Shown here one piece after another: positions 21,055 through 29,189 of a stretch of 36,481 nucleotides of DNA. Source of the DNA: DATLFQ01 sp035540915 (GTDB taxonomy: Bacteria; Actinomycetota; Acidimicrobiia; Acidimicrobiales; GCA-2861595); NCBI GenBank assembly GCA_035540915.1, contig DATLFQ010000149.1, positions 1-36,481 of the forward strand, read 5' to 3'. A model generated the notes under the pieces. It was not told the origin of the DNA. It was given only the letters and a program-made list of their open reading frames with translations, and ran no database searches. Made by a program: the position numbers and the translations under genes. How positions within the stretch are numbered: position 1 is the stretch's first letter; each line of letters starts with the position of its first letter.

Positions 21055-22845
21055 TCAGGCCAGCAGGTCGCCGTCCAGGATGATGCCCCGGCCGGTGCAG
21101 GTCGGGCAGATGGACGAGAACGACTCGACCAGCCCCTCGGACACCCGCTTGCGGGTCATCTCGACCAGGCCCAGCTCGGAGATCTCGAAGGCCTGGGTGC
21201 GGGTCTTGTCCCGGCCGAGCGCGTCCCGGAAGGCCCGCATGACGTCGGCCCGGTTCTGGGCGATCTCCATGTCGATGAAGTCGATCACGATGATCCCGCC
21301 GATGTCCCGGAGCCGGAGCTGGCGGGCCACCTCGTCGGCCGCCTCCAGGTTGTTGCGGTAGACGGTCTCCTCCAGGCTGGAGCTGCCGACGTTCTTGCCG
21401 GTGTTCACGTCGATGACGGTGAGCGCCTCGGTCCGTTCGATGATGAGCGACCCGCCCGACGGCAGCCACACCTTGCGGTCCAGCGCCCGGTGCAGCTGCT
21501 CGTGGATGTGGTAGCGCTCGTAGATGGGTAGCGGCTCGGCCTCGTTGTCGAAGTACTCGACCCGGTCGGCCAGGTCGGGGCTGATGCTGGCGACGTAGTC
21601 CCGGACGTCCTCGTAAAGGGCCCGGTCGTCGATCACCACCCCCCGGTAGTTCTGGTTGAACTCCTCGCGGATGACCCGCACGGCCAGGTCGGGCTCCTGA
21701 TACAGCCGGACCGGTGGGCGCGAGCGCGCAGCGCGGGCGTCGATGTCCTCCCACTGGCGCTGGAGCCGGGCCACGTCGCGTGCCAGCTCGTCGGCGCTGG
21801 CCCCCTCGGCCGCCGTGCGCACGATGAGGCCGTGGCCGGGCGGCCGGACCTCGTCGAGGATGCGCCGCAGCCGCTTGCGTTCGTCGTCGTCCAGCCGCTT
21901 GGAGATGCCGTAGGTGTCCGAGCCCGGGATGAAGACCACGAAGCGGCCGGGCAGGGACACCTCGCCGGTGAGCCGGGCGCCCTTGCTGCCGATGGGGTTC
22001 TTGGTGACCTGGCACACGATGCTCTGGCCCGGGCGCAGCAGCTGCTCGATGCGGGCGTCGCCCCCTCGGCGGCCGGGCGACACGCCGCCCTCCACGTCGT
22101 CGCGGTCGTAGCGCAGGTCGCCGCGGTAGAGCACGGCGTTCTTGGGAGTGCCGATGTCGACGAAGGCCGCCTCCATGCCGGGCAGCACGTTCTGGACCCG
22201 GCCGAGGTAGATGTTGCCGTCGATCTGGCTGGCGTCGTCCTGGGGCCGGCTGACGTAGTGCTCGATGAGCGACCGGCCCTCCAGCACGGCGATCTGGGTG
22301 GCGTGCTCGCGGACCTGGACGCACATGAGGTAGCGCCCGACGGGGCGGCCCTTGCGCTCCCGGCCCCGGGCCCGCTCGGGGGAACGTGGGTCGGCCAGGG
22401 GCTCCGGCGGCAGGGCCGGCCGGCGACCGCCGGCCGACGCCGGCGGCGGCAGTGCCGCGGCGCCCGCACCCTTGCCCCGGCTCCCGCGCCGCCGGCGGCG
22501 GCCGCCGGGCGACGCGGGCGCAGCGCCGTCCGCCGACGCCGCGGGCGGCCGGGCCGGAGTGGGCGGGCGCGGCGGCGGCACCTTGGGGACCAGCAGCGGC
22601 GCCGGCCGGGTGTCGCCGATGCGGGGCCGCTCCGCCGCCGGTCGGTCCGGCAGGTCGTCGGGGCGGCGGTCCGGCTCGGGGCCGGACCGGCCGGCTGGCG
22701 GCGAGCCGGCGCCCCCGCCGGCTCGGCCGCGCCCTCCCCGCCCGCCGCGGGACCCGCGACGGCGCCGGCGGCCGGGCGCCCGCTCGTCAGGTCCGGGCAC
22801 CTCCCGGCGGTCGGGGCCGGGGGTTCCGGGAAGTGGGTCGGACAT
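21055..22845 (-). CDS. rne: ribonuclease E/G family protein
   Basis: The 596-residue endoribonuclease is involved in mRNA decay and rRNA/tRNA processing. About 165 N-terminal residues are low-complexity (Arg, Gly, Pro, Ala) and probably disordered. The conserved core then has an S1-type part with GNIYLGRVQNVLPGMEAAFVDIG, the 5'-sensor region and the catalytic DNase I-like part: LTVIDVNTGKNVGSSSLEETVYRNNLEAA and IIVIDFIDME, which hold the two Mg-binding Asp. The zinc-link CPTCTGRG is at the C-terminus. The layout, with the disordered region in front rather than behind, is common in actinobacteria. The ATG at 22845 has GAGAAGGGACC upstream. It follows the TIGR03936-like gene by 15 nt. Confidence 0.94.
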   Translation of the reverse strand: MSDPLPGTPGPDRREVPGPDERAPGRRRRRGSRGGRGGRGRAGGGAGSPPAGRSGPEPDRRPDDLPDRPAAERPRIGDTRPAPLLVPKVPPPRPPTPARPPAASADGAAPASPGGRRRRRGSRGKGAGAAALPPPASAGGRRPALPPEPLADPRSPERARGRERKGRPVGRYLMCVQVREHATQIAVLEGRSLIEHYVSRPQDDASQIDGNIYLGRVQNVLPGMEAAFVDIGTPKNAVLYRGDLRYDRDDVEGGVSPGRRGGDARIEQLLRPGQSIVCQVTKNPIGSKGARLTGEVSLPGRFVVFIPGSDTYGISKRLDDDERKRLRRILDEVRPPGHGLIVRTAAEGASADELARDVARLQRQWEDIDARAARSRPPVRLYQEPDLAVRVIREEFNQNYRGVVIDDRALYEDVRDYVASISPDLADRVEYFDNEAEPLPIYERYHIHEQLHRALDRKVWLPSGGSLIIERTEALTVIDVNTGKNVGSSSLEETVYRNNLEAADEVARQLRLRDIGGIIVIDFIDMEIAQNRADVMRAFRDALGRDKTRTQAFEISELGLVEMTRKRVSEGLVESFSSICPTCTGRGIILDGDLLA

Positions 22846-22860
22846 CGGGACGGTCCCTTC

Positions 22861-23601
22861 TCATGACGCACGCTCGACTGCGTGCGGCGCGGCCGTCGCA
22901 CCAACCGGGAGGGCAAGGGGCTCCCGGCGGGCGCCGTCGCGCTCGATCCATTGCGAGGTCCTGCAGACGCCGGCGGCGGCCGGCTCGACGCCCATGGCGA
23001 GCAGCAGCTCGGACGGCCGCAGTGCGCGTGGCATCGTGGCCAGCTCGCAGGCCAGCGTCGGCGCCGCGCCGGCGGGCCCCGGCGCGAGGCCGGTTCCGGG
23101 CTCGACCAGGCGGAGGCCGATGATGCCCGGGCGGATGTCCTCGTCGGCCCGGACGCCCTTGCGCTCCCGGGACACGACCAGCGACGCCGCCGCGGTGGCG
23201 GCGGCCACCCGCTCGACCAGGGCGGCGGGGGCGAGGCCGGTCACGGTGACCGACCAGCAGCACGAGGTGACCTCCGACTGCAGCGACGCCGCGCCGGCGT
23301 CCAGCACCCCGGCGGCCGTGACGTCCACGCCGGCCGGCAGCGCCGCGCTGAGCCGGTCCGGGAGGGCGTCTGCGTCGATCTCGGTCCCGGCGGCCAGCTC
23401 GACGTCGAGGTACTCGGCCAGCGACTCCGCCCCCGTCGGCAGGGCGAGGCCGAAGCTGACCTTGGGCCGGGGCGAGAAGCCCTGGCTGTAGGCGAGGGGG
23501 AGCTGCACCCGCCGGAACGCCCGTTCCCACATGCGGGCCACGTCCCGGTGGCTGGTCCAGCGCACCTTGCCCGTCTTCACGAATCGAAAGCGGAGTCTCA
23601 T
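22861..23601 (-). CDS. TIGR03936/DUF2344 family radical SAM-associated protein
   Basis: The 246-residue protein opens MRLRFRFVKTGKVRWTSHRDVARMWERAFRRVQLPLAYSQGFSPRPKVSFGLALPTGAES, the highly conserved start of DUF2344 proteins. The rest is less conserved, with a Cys pair in VTSCCWSVT. These proteins are encoded next to, or fused with, B12-binding-type radical SAM proteins and next to RNase E/G; their biochemical role is not established. The ATG at 23601 overlaps the upstream stop codon as ATGA, so translation is coupled to the radical SAM gene, as expected for partners. Confidence 0.92.
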   Translation of the reverse strand: MRLRFRFVKTGKVRWTSHRDVARMWERAFRRVQLPLAYSQGFSPRPKVSFGLALPTGAESLAEYLDVELAAGTEIDADALPDRLSAALPAGVDVTAAGVLDAGAASLQSEVTSCCWSVTVTGLAPAALVERVAAATAAASLVVSRERKGVRADEDIRPGIIGLRLVEPGTGLAPGPAGAAPTLACELATMPRALRPSELLLAMGVEPAAAGVCRTSQWIERDGARREPLALPVGATAAPHAVERAS

Positions 23602-25556
23602 GCTGTTCTTCCGGCAGGGGCCCCTGCCCCGTCACGGGCCGTGGCGCGAAGGGCCACGGGAACGGACTGGCCCGTGCCCTGAGAGCCGCCGGCCGGCGGG
23701 ACCGGCGAGGCGACCACGTGCTCGATCCCGAAGCCGGTGCAGGCGCCGCAGTCGTAGCAGGGGGTCCACCGGCAGTCCTCGACGCCGGCCGCGGCCAGCG
23801 CGTCCTGCCAGTCCTGCCAGAGGAAGTCGGGGTGCAGCCCGGCCGAGAGGTGCTGCCAGGGGAGCACCTCGTCCCGCTCGCGGTGGCGGTGGACGTACCA
23901 GTCGACCGACAGGCCGGCGGCGGCCATGGCGTCGGTCCACAGCGACAGGTCGAAGTGCTCGGACCACTCCTGGAAGGTGCCGCCCCGGCGCCACACGTCC
24001 TCGATCACCCGGCCCAACCGGCGGTCGCCCCGGCTGGCGATCCCCTCCACCAGCGTGGCCTTGGGGTCGTGCCACTTGAGCGCCACGCCGCGATCGCGGC
24101 GCAGGTCGTCTCGCAGCAGGTTCACCTTCCGCAGCAACTCGGCCGGCGTGTCCTGGCCGAACCACTGGAACGGCGTCTGCGGCTTGGGCACGAAGCCCCC
24201 CACCGAGACGCTGACCGTCACCCGGTTGGTGAAGCGCCGGCCGACCGCCACGCAGTTGCGGGCCAGCTCGGCGATGCCCAGCACGTCCTCGTCGGTCTCG
24301 GTGGGCAGGCCGATGAGGAAGTAGAGCTTGACCCGGTTCCAGCCCTGGGAGAAGGCGGACTCCATGGCCCCGTAGAGGTCGTCCTCGCGGATGAGCTTGT
24401 TGATGACCTGGCGCATCCGCCAGGTGCCGCCCTCCGGCGCGAAGGTCAGGCCGGTGCGGCGGACCTTGGCGATCTGGCTGGCGATGCCGACGGTGTAGGC
24501 GTCGACCCGAAGGCTGGGCAGGCTGACCCCCACCGACCCCTGGCACATGGGGTCGTTGACGATGCCACCGACGACGTCCTCGATGCCCGAGTAGTCGGCC
24601 GACGACAGCGACGTGAGGCTGACCTCGTCGTACCCGGTGCGCTGCAGGCCCTCGGACACCATGGTGCGGACCTGGGCGTTGGAGCGCTCACGAACCGGCC
24701 GAGTGATCATGCCGGCCTGGCAGAACCGGCAACCCCGCGTGCAGCCCCGGAACACCTCGACGTTGAGGCGGTCGTGGACCACCTCGGTGAGCGGTACCAG
24801 CTGGGATCGGGGGTAGGGCCACTCGTTGAGGTCGGCGATGGTGCGCTTCTCGACCACCGCCGGCACGTCGACGAAGCGCGGCGACACCGACACCAGGCGG
24901 TCGCCGCCGTAGGTCACGTCGTACAGCGAGGGGACGTAGACGCCCGGCACGCCGGCCAGGTCCCGCAGCAGCCGTTCCCGGGACCCCGGCGGCCGACCGT
25001 TGCGCTTCCAGGCGCCGACCAGCTCGGTGATCTCCGACACCACCTCCTCGCCGTCGCCCAGGGCGACCAGGTCGACGAAGTCGGCCACCGGCTCGGGGTT
25101 GAACGTGCAGTGCCCGCCGACGACGACCAGGGGGTGGTCGGGTCCCCGGTCGGCGGCACGGACCGGCACGCCGGCCAGGTCGATGCAGTTGAGGAGGTTG
25201 GTGTAGACGAGCTCCGCCGAGAGGTTGAACGCCAGCAGGTCGAACTGGCCGGCCGGCCGGTGGGTATCCACGCTGAAAAGCGGGAGCCGGGTGCTGCGGA
25301 GGGCGGCCTCCATGTCGGTCCACGGCGCGTACGAGCGCTCGGCGACTGCGTCCGGGCGCTCGTTGAGGATCTCGTAGAGGATCTGCAGGCCCTGGTTGGG
25401 CAGGCCGATCTCGTAGGCGTCGGGGTAGACGAGCAGCCAGGACACCTTGTGCGGTGCGTGCACCGGCTGGCGGGACCCGTCCTCGCACCCGATGTAGCGG
25501 GCCGGCTTCTGCACCGTGGCCAGGAGGGGCTCGATGCGCGGCCAGAGCGATGTCAT
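23598..25556 (-). CDS. TIGR03960 family B12-binding-like radical SAM protein
   Basis: The 652-residue protein has an N-terminal cobalamin-binding-like Rossmann region (about 37-180, with LLVYPDAYEIGLPNQGLQILYEILN and VVVGGHCTFNPEPVADFVD). A radical SAM core follows, with the cluster motif C-x3-C-x2-C at Cys272, Cys276 and Cys279 in RGCTRGCRFCQAG. A Cys-rich segment (CRWTPCYDCGACTGFG) near the C-terminus may bind another iron-sulfur cluster. The substrate is unknown. Pairing with the DUF2344 protein and RNase E/G is conserved and suggests RNA or ribosome modification (inference). ATG 25556 is chosen because MTSLWPRIEPLL is the family start and a TACACT box lies 10 nt upstream; the longer open frame continues into the lipoprotein gene and is spurious. 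Confidence 0.93.
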   Translation of the reverse strand: MTSLWPRIEPLLATVQKPARYIGCEDGSRQPVHAPHKVSWLLVYPDAYEIGLPNQGLQILYEILNERPDAVAERSYAPWTDMEAALRSTRLPLFSVDTHRPAGQFDLLAFNLSAELVYTNLLNCIDLAGVPVRAADRGPDHPLVVVGGHCTFNPEPVADFVDLVALGDGEEVVSEITELVGAWKRNGRPPGSRERLLRDLAGVPGVYVPSLYDVTYGGDRLVSVSPRFVDVPAVVEKRTIADLNEWPYPRSQLVPLTEVVHDRLNVEVFRGCTRGCRFCQAGMITRPVRERSNAQVRTMVSEGLQRTGYDEVSLTSLSSADYSGIEDVVGGIVNDPMCQGSVGVSLPSLRVDAYTVGIASQIAKVRRTGLTFAPEGGTWRMRQVINKLIREDDLYGAMESAFSQGWNRVKLYFLIGLPTETDEDVLGIAELARNCVAVGRRFTNRVTVSVSVGGFVPKPQTPFQWFGQDTPAELLRKVNLLRDDLRRDRGVALKWHDPKATLVEGIASRGDRRLGRVIEDVWRRGGTFQEWSEHFDLSLWTDAMAAAGLSVDWYVHRHRERDEVLPWQHLSAGLHPDFLWQDWQDALAAAGVEDCRWTPCYDCGACTGFGIEHVVASPVPPAGGSQGTGQSVPVALRATARDGAGAPAGRTA

Positions 25557-25566
25557 GTCCCGCGGA

Positions 25567-25572
25567 AGTGTA
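25567..25572 (-). promoter_or_regulatory. -10 box (TACACT) for the radical SAM gene
   Basis: TACACT on the minus strand lies 10 nt before the ATG, giving a leader of only about 3 nt. It probably drives the radical SAM gene, the DUF2344 gene and perhaps rne. Confidence 0.5.
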
Positions 25573-25615
25573 GTGGTGGCTTTGTCCACCCCCTCGGCGG
25601 GGCCCCGCCCGTGCA

Positions 25616-26821
25616 TCACCCGACCTTGACGACGCCCTCCATGTCGAGGTGGAAGTTGCAGCGGTACTTGTAGGTGCCCGGGGTGGTGAAGGTCAGCCGG
25701 TACTCGACGGGCGTGCCGAGGCTGACCAGCAGGCCCGAGTTGCGGTAGCCCTGCCCGTCGAAGGTGCCTCCGTCGACGACGATCGGCGTGGCCGAGGGTG
25801 GCGCATCGGGGTCGGGCGGCGGCTGGCCCGGGCCGCCGGCCGGGTCGGCACCCTTGCGGTTGGCCACGGCGCCCCCACGGCCGTCCTCGACGTACAGGGG
25901 CCGCGCGTCCTCGGGAGCGTTGAAGCTGACGGTGTGGGCGCTGGTTACCGTCCAGCTGACCGCTTGGCCGACGCCGACCGAGATCTCCTCGGGGAACACG
26001 TTCACGTCGTGGGGCACCTCGACGCCCTGCACCTTGGTTCCCACCGGGGCCTGTGGCGACGTCGACGCCTGGATCTGCTCGGCCGCAGGGCGCAGCTGGG
26101 CGACGACCGCCTCGAACTCGGCGCGGCCTTGCTCGGCGACCTGCTCGGGCGTGGGGATCGGCGTGGCCAAATCCACCACGGTCACCGAGCCGGTCTGGTT
26201 CACGCCCTGCACCAGGTCGATGAAGCGGTAGGTGCCGGGGGCGATGTCGTCGGCCAGCTTCACCGAAAAGGTCGCTTCGTCGGGCAGGAACCCGCTGGCG
26301 AAGAGTGACTCTCGGCCGGTGAACGCGGCCGGCTGCTGCTGGTTGGCGCACGCCTCGCGGGTGGGCGGGTCGCCGGTGGCCACGAAGCACGGCATCGCCC
26401 CGGCGGGCAGCGGCTCCGACAGCGGCAGGACCGGCGCCTCGTTGTCGAAGAAGTCGGGCAGCTTGTTGAGGGCGTCGCGGACGTTCTGGGGAAACGGCGT
26501 CCCGCTCGGGACCGTCGCCCGCAGGGTGAGCGCCTCGTCCACCAGCCGGCCGAACGCCACCGTGTGCGGCTCCCCGCCGAAGCGGCTGGTGAACTCGATC
26601 GTGTCGCCCGGGTGCGCCCGCACCTCGCTCGGGAAGAACTTGAACAGCGAGGTGGCGAAGTCGTCCGGCCTGCCGTCGATGGCGATCGGGATGGTGACGG
26701 GCGCTGCGGACCCCGCCTCCGCTGGTCCCGCCGAGCCGTCGTTGTCGCCCCCGCCGCCGCAGGCCCCGGCCAACAGGGCCAGCGCTGTCGCGGCGCGCGC
26801 GAGCTTTCGGGTCGCTGTCAT
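25616..26821 (-). CDS. cupredoxin-like lipoprotein (two domains, the second with copper ligands)
   Basis: The 401-residue protein has a lipobox LLAGAC (Cys21) and a Gly/Asp spacer. A first cupredoxin-like domain (about 43-217) has PGDTIEFTSRFGGEPHTVAF (His86) but ends in TYRFIDLVQGVNQTGSVTVV without the Cys and Met ligands. A Gln/Glu-rich linker follows. The second domain (about 265-401) has SAHTVSF (His296) and ends in YKYRCNFHLDMEGVVKVG, with Cys388, His391 and Met394 in the order of type 1 copper sites. It may therefore bind copper and move electrons at the cell surface, while domain 1 would be structural (inference). A TAGGGT box 7 nt upstream of the ATG suggests its own promoter. It follows another cupredoxin-like lipoprotein gene by 25 nt. 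Confidence 0.8.
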   Translation of the reverse strand: MTATRKLARAATALALLAGACGGGGDNDGSAGPAEAGSAAPVTIPIAIDGRPDDFATSLFKFFPSEVRAHPGDTIEFTSRFGGEPHTVAFGRLVDEALTLRATVPSGTPFPQNVRDALNKLPDFFDNEAPVLPLSEPLPAGAMPCFVATGDPPTREACANQQQPAAFTGRESLFASGFLPDEATFSVKLADDIAPGTYRFIDLVQGVNQTGSVTVVDLATPIPTPEQVAEQGRAEFEAVVAQLRPAAEQIQASTSPQAPVGTKVQGVEVPHDVNVFPEEISVGVGQAVSWTVTSAHTVSFNAPEDARPLYVEDGRGGAVANRKGADPAGGPGQPPPDPDAPPSATPIVVDGGTFDGQGYRNSGLLVSLGTPVEYRLTFTTPGTYKYRCNFHLDMEGVVKVG

Positions 26822-26828
26822 TGGGGCG

Positions 26829-26834
26829 ACCCTA
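26829..26834 (-). promoter_or_regulatory. possible -10 box (TAGGGT) for the downstream cupredoxin lipoprotein
   Basis: TAGGGT on the minus strand lies 7 nt before the ATG at 26821 and just after the TAGTAG double stop of the upstream lipoprotein gene. It fits the leaderless pattern, but the gene could equally be transcribed from upstream. Confidence 0.35.
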
Positions 26835-26846
26835 CTGGCCCGACTA

Positions 26847-27854
26847 CTACGGCACGGCGACCGCCTTGAACATGTCGTTGGCGAAGGCGTGGGGCGGCCC
26901 GCCGGCGCGGTCGTTGATGAAGCAGACGAAAGCGTAGGTCCGGCCCGACTGGAACTCGCCCTCGAAGGTGCCCCCCCGACCCGGGTCGAACACCGTGCCG
27001 CCGAAGTCGTTCGTCGGCTCGGGCGTCCCCGGCGGGGGCGGGCCCTCGCCGCCGAACGCCTTGATGGCGGCCTCGGCCTGCTCGGGCGTCACCCCCTTCG
27101 CGAACTCGAACACCACGGCGTGGTGGATCTGGGCCGGCCCGGCATTGAGGAAGCTGACCGTCTCGTCGCCCGCCTCGAGCCCCTCGATGTCGAAGCTGTA
27201 GTCCCGGGCCGTCACCTGGACGTCGGCCTCGGGCAGGGTCGCCGCCGGGTCGCCGCCGGTGACGGTCAGGGGCACGACCATGCCGCGGTTGAAGTGGGGC
27301 GGCGACTCCTGCGCCTCCTCGGCCTGCTCCCCGCCGGCCGCCGCGCCACCCTCCTCGGAGGGACCGTCCTCGTCCTCCCGGCTGTCCTCGTCGGTCAGGG
27401 CGCACACGATGAGGTACTTCCCGGCCGGGAGCAGGATCGTCGTCTCGGTCGTCTCCCCGGCCGCCGTCTCGGTGGCTCCCCCGCCGGCCACGAGGAAGTC
27501 GGGGATCGGCACGCCCTCCTCGCTGGTCACCACCTTCTCGAACTCGGCGAGCGCCTCGGCCTGTGGTGTGTCGCCGACGCCGAGGATGAACGCCTCGTGG
27601 ACCAGGCTGCCCTTGTTGTCGAACTCGATGTCGACCAGGCCGCCCGTGATGCTGGCCGGCGCCTCGAAGCTGTACTCGTTGCCGACGATCTTCAGGGCGT
27701 TGCGCGTTCCGCCGGCCTGGTCGTCGTCGGGCGCCGCTGTGGTGCTCGTTGCCGCGGCCGGGTCGTCGTCGTCGTCACCGCATGCTCCGAGACCGCCGAT
27801 CATGATCACGGCTGCCGCAGCTCCGGCCATCCACCTGCCCGTCCGACCCATCAC
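26847..27854 (-). CDS. cupredoxin-like lipoprotein with acidic insertion
   Basis: The 335-residue protein has a signal peptide with lipobox GLGAC (Cys25) and an Asp-rich spacer. It carries two cupredoxin-like domains, each with a possible full ligand set. In domain 1 (about 52-200) the candidates are His86 (VHEAFIL), Cys151 (KYLIVCAL), His187 and Met192 (HFNRGM). In domain 2 (about 212-335) they are His244 or His245, Cys311 (YAFVCFIN), His322 and Met328. In domain 1 a roughly 35-residue Asp/Glu-rich insertion separates Cys151 from His187. Copper binding is inferred. GTG 27854 has GAGAGG 7 nt upstream; ATG 27851 is the alternative. The paralogous lipoprotein gene follows. Confidence 0.78.
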   Translation of the reverse strand: MMGRTGRWMAGAAAAVIMIGGLGACGDDDDDPAAATSTTAAPDDDQAGGTRNALKIVGNEYSFEAPASITGGLVDIEFDNKGSLVHEAFILGVGDTPQAEALAEFEKVVTSEEGVPIPDFLVAGGGATETAAGETTETTILLPAGKYLIVCALTDEDSREDEDGPSEEGGAAAGGEQAEEAQESPPHFNRGMVVPLTVTGGDPAATLPEADVQVTARDYSFDIEGLEAGDETVSFLNAGPAQIHHAVVFEFAKGVTPEQAEAAIKAFGGEGPPPPGTPEPTNDFGGTVFDPGRGGTFEGEFQSGRTYAFVCFINDRAGGPPHAFANDMFKAVAVP

Positions 27855-27884
27855 GTGCCCACCTCTCGGTCGCGGAACAGCCGG

Positions 27885-27890
27885 ACGCTA
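27885..27890 (-). promoter_or_regulatory. possible -10 box (TAGCGT) for the cupredoxin lipoprotein genes
   Basis: TAGCGT on the minus strand would give a leader of about 24 nt containing the GAGAGG ribosome-binding site. It lies in the 64-bp gap after rodA. Confidence 0.35.
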
Positions 27891-27918
27891 GCCGCCCAGG
27901 AGCCGCTGTCGCCGTTCT

Positions 27919-29061
27919 TCAGGAGAAGCGGCGCATGTGGACGTTGAGCACCAGGCCGATGGCGGCGAAGCTGGCCAGCGTCGAGGAACCGCCGTAGCTC
28001 ATGAAGGGCAGGGGTATGCCGGTGATCGGCAGGATGCCCATGGTCATGCCGACGTTCTGGAACACCTGGAAGACCAGCATCGCCAGTACCCCCACGCACA
28101 CCACCGTGCCCGCCAGGTCCTTGGCCACCGCCGCCGCCCGCCACGTCCGCCACACCACCAGCGCGAAGAGGGTCAGCAGGAGCCCGGAGCCGACGAGCCC
28201 CAGCTCCTCGCCGACGACGGTGAAGATGAAGTCAGTGTGCTGCTCGGGCACGTAGGCCAGCTTGGTCTGGGTCCCGTCGAACAGGCCCTTGCCCCAGATG
28301 CCGCCGCTGGCCACGGCGATCTTGGACTGCTGCAGGTTGTACGCCGGCCCCTGGGTGCCCGATTCCGGGTCGAAGAAGGCGGTGAGGCGGTCGCGCTGGT
28401 AGTCCTCGAGGTCGACGACGCCCAGGCGGAAGCCACCGACCACGGCGGTCGCCGCCACGAGCGCCAGCACGGCCAGGTGGCGCAGCCGGGCGCCCCCGGC
28501 CAGCAGCGTTCCGAGCAGGATGGCCAGGAAGACCAGTGCGGTGCCGAGGTCGGGCTGGCCCATGATGAGCGCCAGGGGCAGCCCGACCAGTCCCAGCATG
28601 GCCAGCAGTGCGCGCGAGCTGAGGGCGCCCCGGTGGGCGGCGGCATAGGCGGCGATGCACACGATGAGGCCGACCTTGGCCAGCTCCGACGGCTGCAGCT
28701 GGTAGGGCCCGAGCTGGAACCAGGCCTGCGACCCCCGGCGGTTCGAACCCAGCGGCGACAGCACCGCCACCAGCCCGAGCACGGTGGCGCCGTAGATCAG
28801 CGGCCCCCGGTCGGCCAGGGCCCGGTAGTCGATCAGCGAGAGGCCGGCCATGAGCGCGACGCCGAGGACGGCGAAGAGGCCCTGGCGGCGCAGGAAGAAC
28901 GTGGGGTCGTCCTCGATCCGGAAGCGGGTGGCGCTGTAGACCATGACCACCCCGAGCCCGGCGATGGCCACGACGGCCGCCACCAGCGTGACGTCGACGT
29001 GCCGCCAGGGCGCCGCCGGATCCCGCCGCACCCGCGGCGCCGCCGACAACGTCGTCGCCAT
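27919..29061 (-). CDS. rodA: rod shape-determining protein RodA (SEDS glycosyltransferase)
   Basis: The 380-residue protein has about ten membrane segments and polymerises lipid II into glycan strands during cell elongation, paired with PBP2. SEDS family marks include VMVYSATRF, QAWFQLGPYQLQPSELAKVGLIV, IMGQPDLGTALVF, FTVVGEELGLVGS and GIPLPFMSYGGSSTLASF near the C-terminus. ATG 29061 (MATTLS) is chosen because it forms a TGATG junction with a small upstream ORF; an in-frame GTG at 29118 would add 19 residues rich in Arg and Gly. It is the last gene of the mreBCD-mrdA-rodA group on this strand. Confidence 0.95.
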   Translation of the reverse strand: MATTLSAAPRVRRDPAAPWRHVDVTLVAAVVAIAGLGVVMVYSATRFRIEDDPTFFLRRQGLFAVLGVALMAGLSLIDYRALADRGPLIYGATVLGLVAVLSPLGSNRRGSQAWFQLGPYQLQPSELAKVGLIVCIAAYAAAHRGALSSRALLAMLGLVGLPLALIMGQPDLGTALVFLAILLGTLLAGGARLRHLAVLALVAATAVVGGFRLGVVDLEDYQRDRLTAFFDPESGTQGPAYNLQQSKIAVASGGIWGKGLFDGTQTKLAYVPEQHTDFIFTVVGEELGLVGSGLLLTLFALVVWRTWRAAAVAKDLAGTVVCVGVLAMLVFQVFQNVGMTMGILPITGIPLPFMSYGGSSTLASFAAIGLVLNVHMRRFS

Positions 29062-29186
29062 CAGCAGCCACCGCCAGGCGCCCGCGCCGGCAGCGGGACG
29101 CCGCCGCCCGGGACCCACGCCGGCGGGGCAGGGGCTTCGCGGGGCGCGGCGGGCGTGTTCCGAAGGAACCGGGTGCCCGTCGCCAT
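29061..29186 (-). CDS. possible 41-residue small ORF between mrdA and rodA
   Basis: An ATG at 29186-29184, only 3 nt after the mrdA stop, opens a 41-codon frame. It begins MATGTRFLRNTP, is rich in Pro, Ala and Gly, and ends in GGGC. Its TGA stop (29063-29061) overlaps the rodA ATG by one base (TGATG). This spans the whole 128-nt gap between mrdA and rodA, otherwise without a gene. It could be a translated leader that passes ribosomes on to rodA, or a chance frame in GC-rich DNA. No homologue is recognised. Confidence 0.35.
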   Translation of the reverse strand: MATGTRFLRNTPAAPREAPAPPAWVPGGGVPLPARAPGGGC

Positions 29187-29189
29187 GAG

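Noticed and set aside
23718..25673. A 651-codon open frame on the plus strand opposite the radical SAM gene
   Set aside because: It mirrors a well-supported coding frame with radical SAM motifs, has no recognisable domain and has shadow-type composition.
25557..26390. N-terminal extension of the radical SAM frame
   Set aside because: It overlaps the cupredoxin lipoprotein in another frame. The family start MTSLWPRIEPLL and the TACACT box place the start at 25556.
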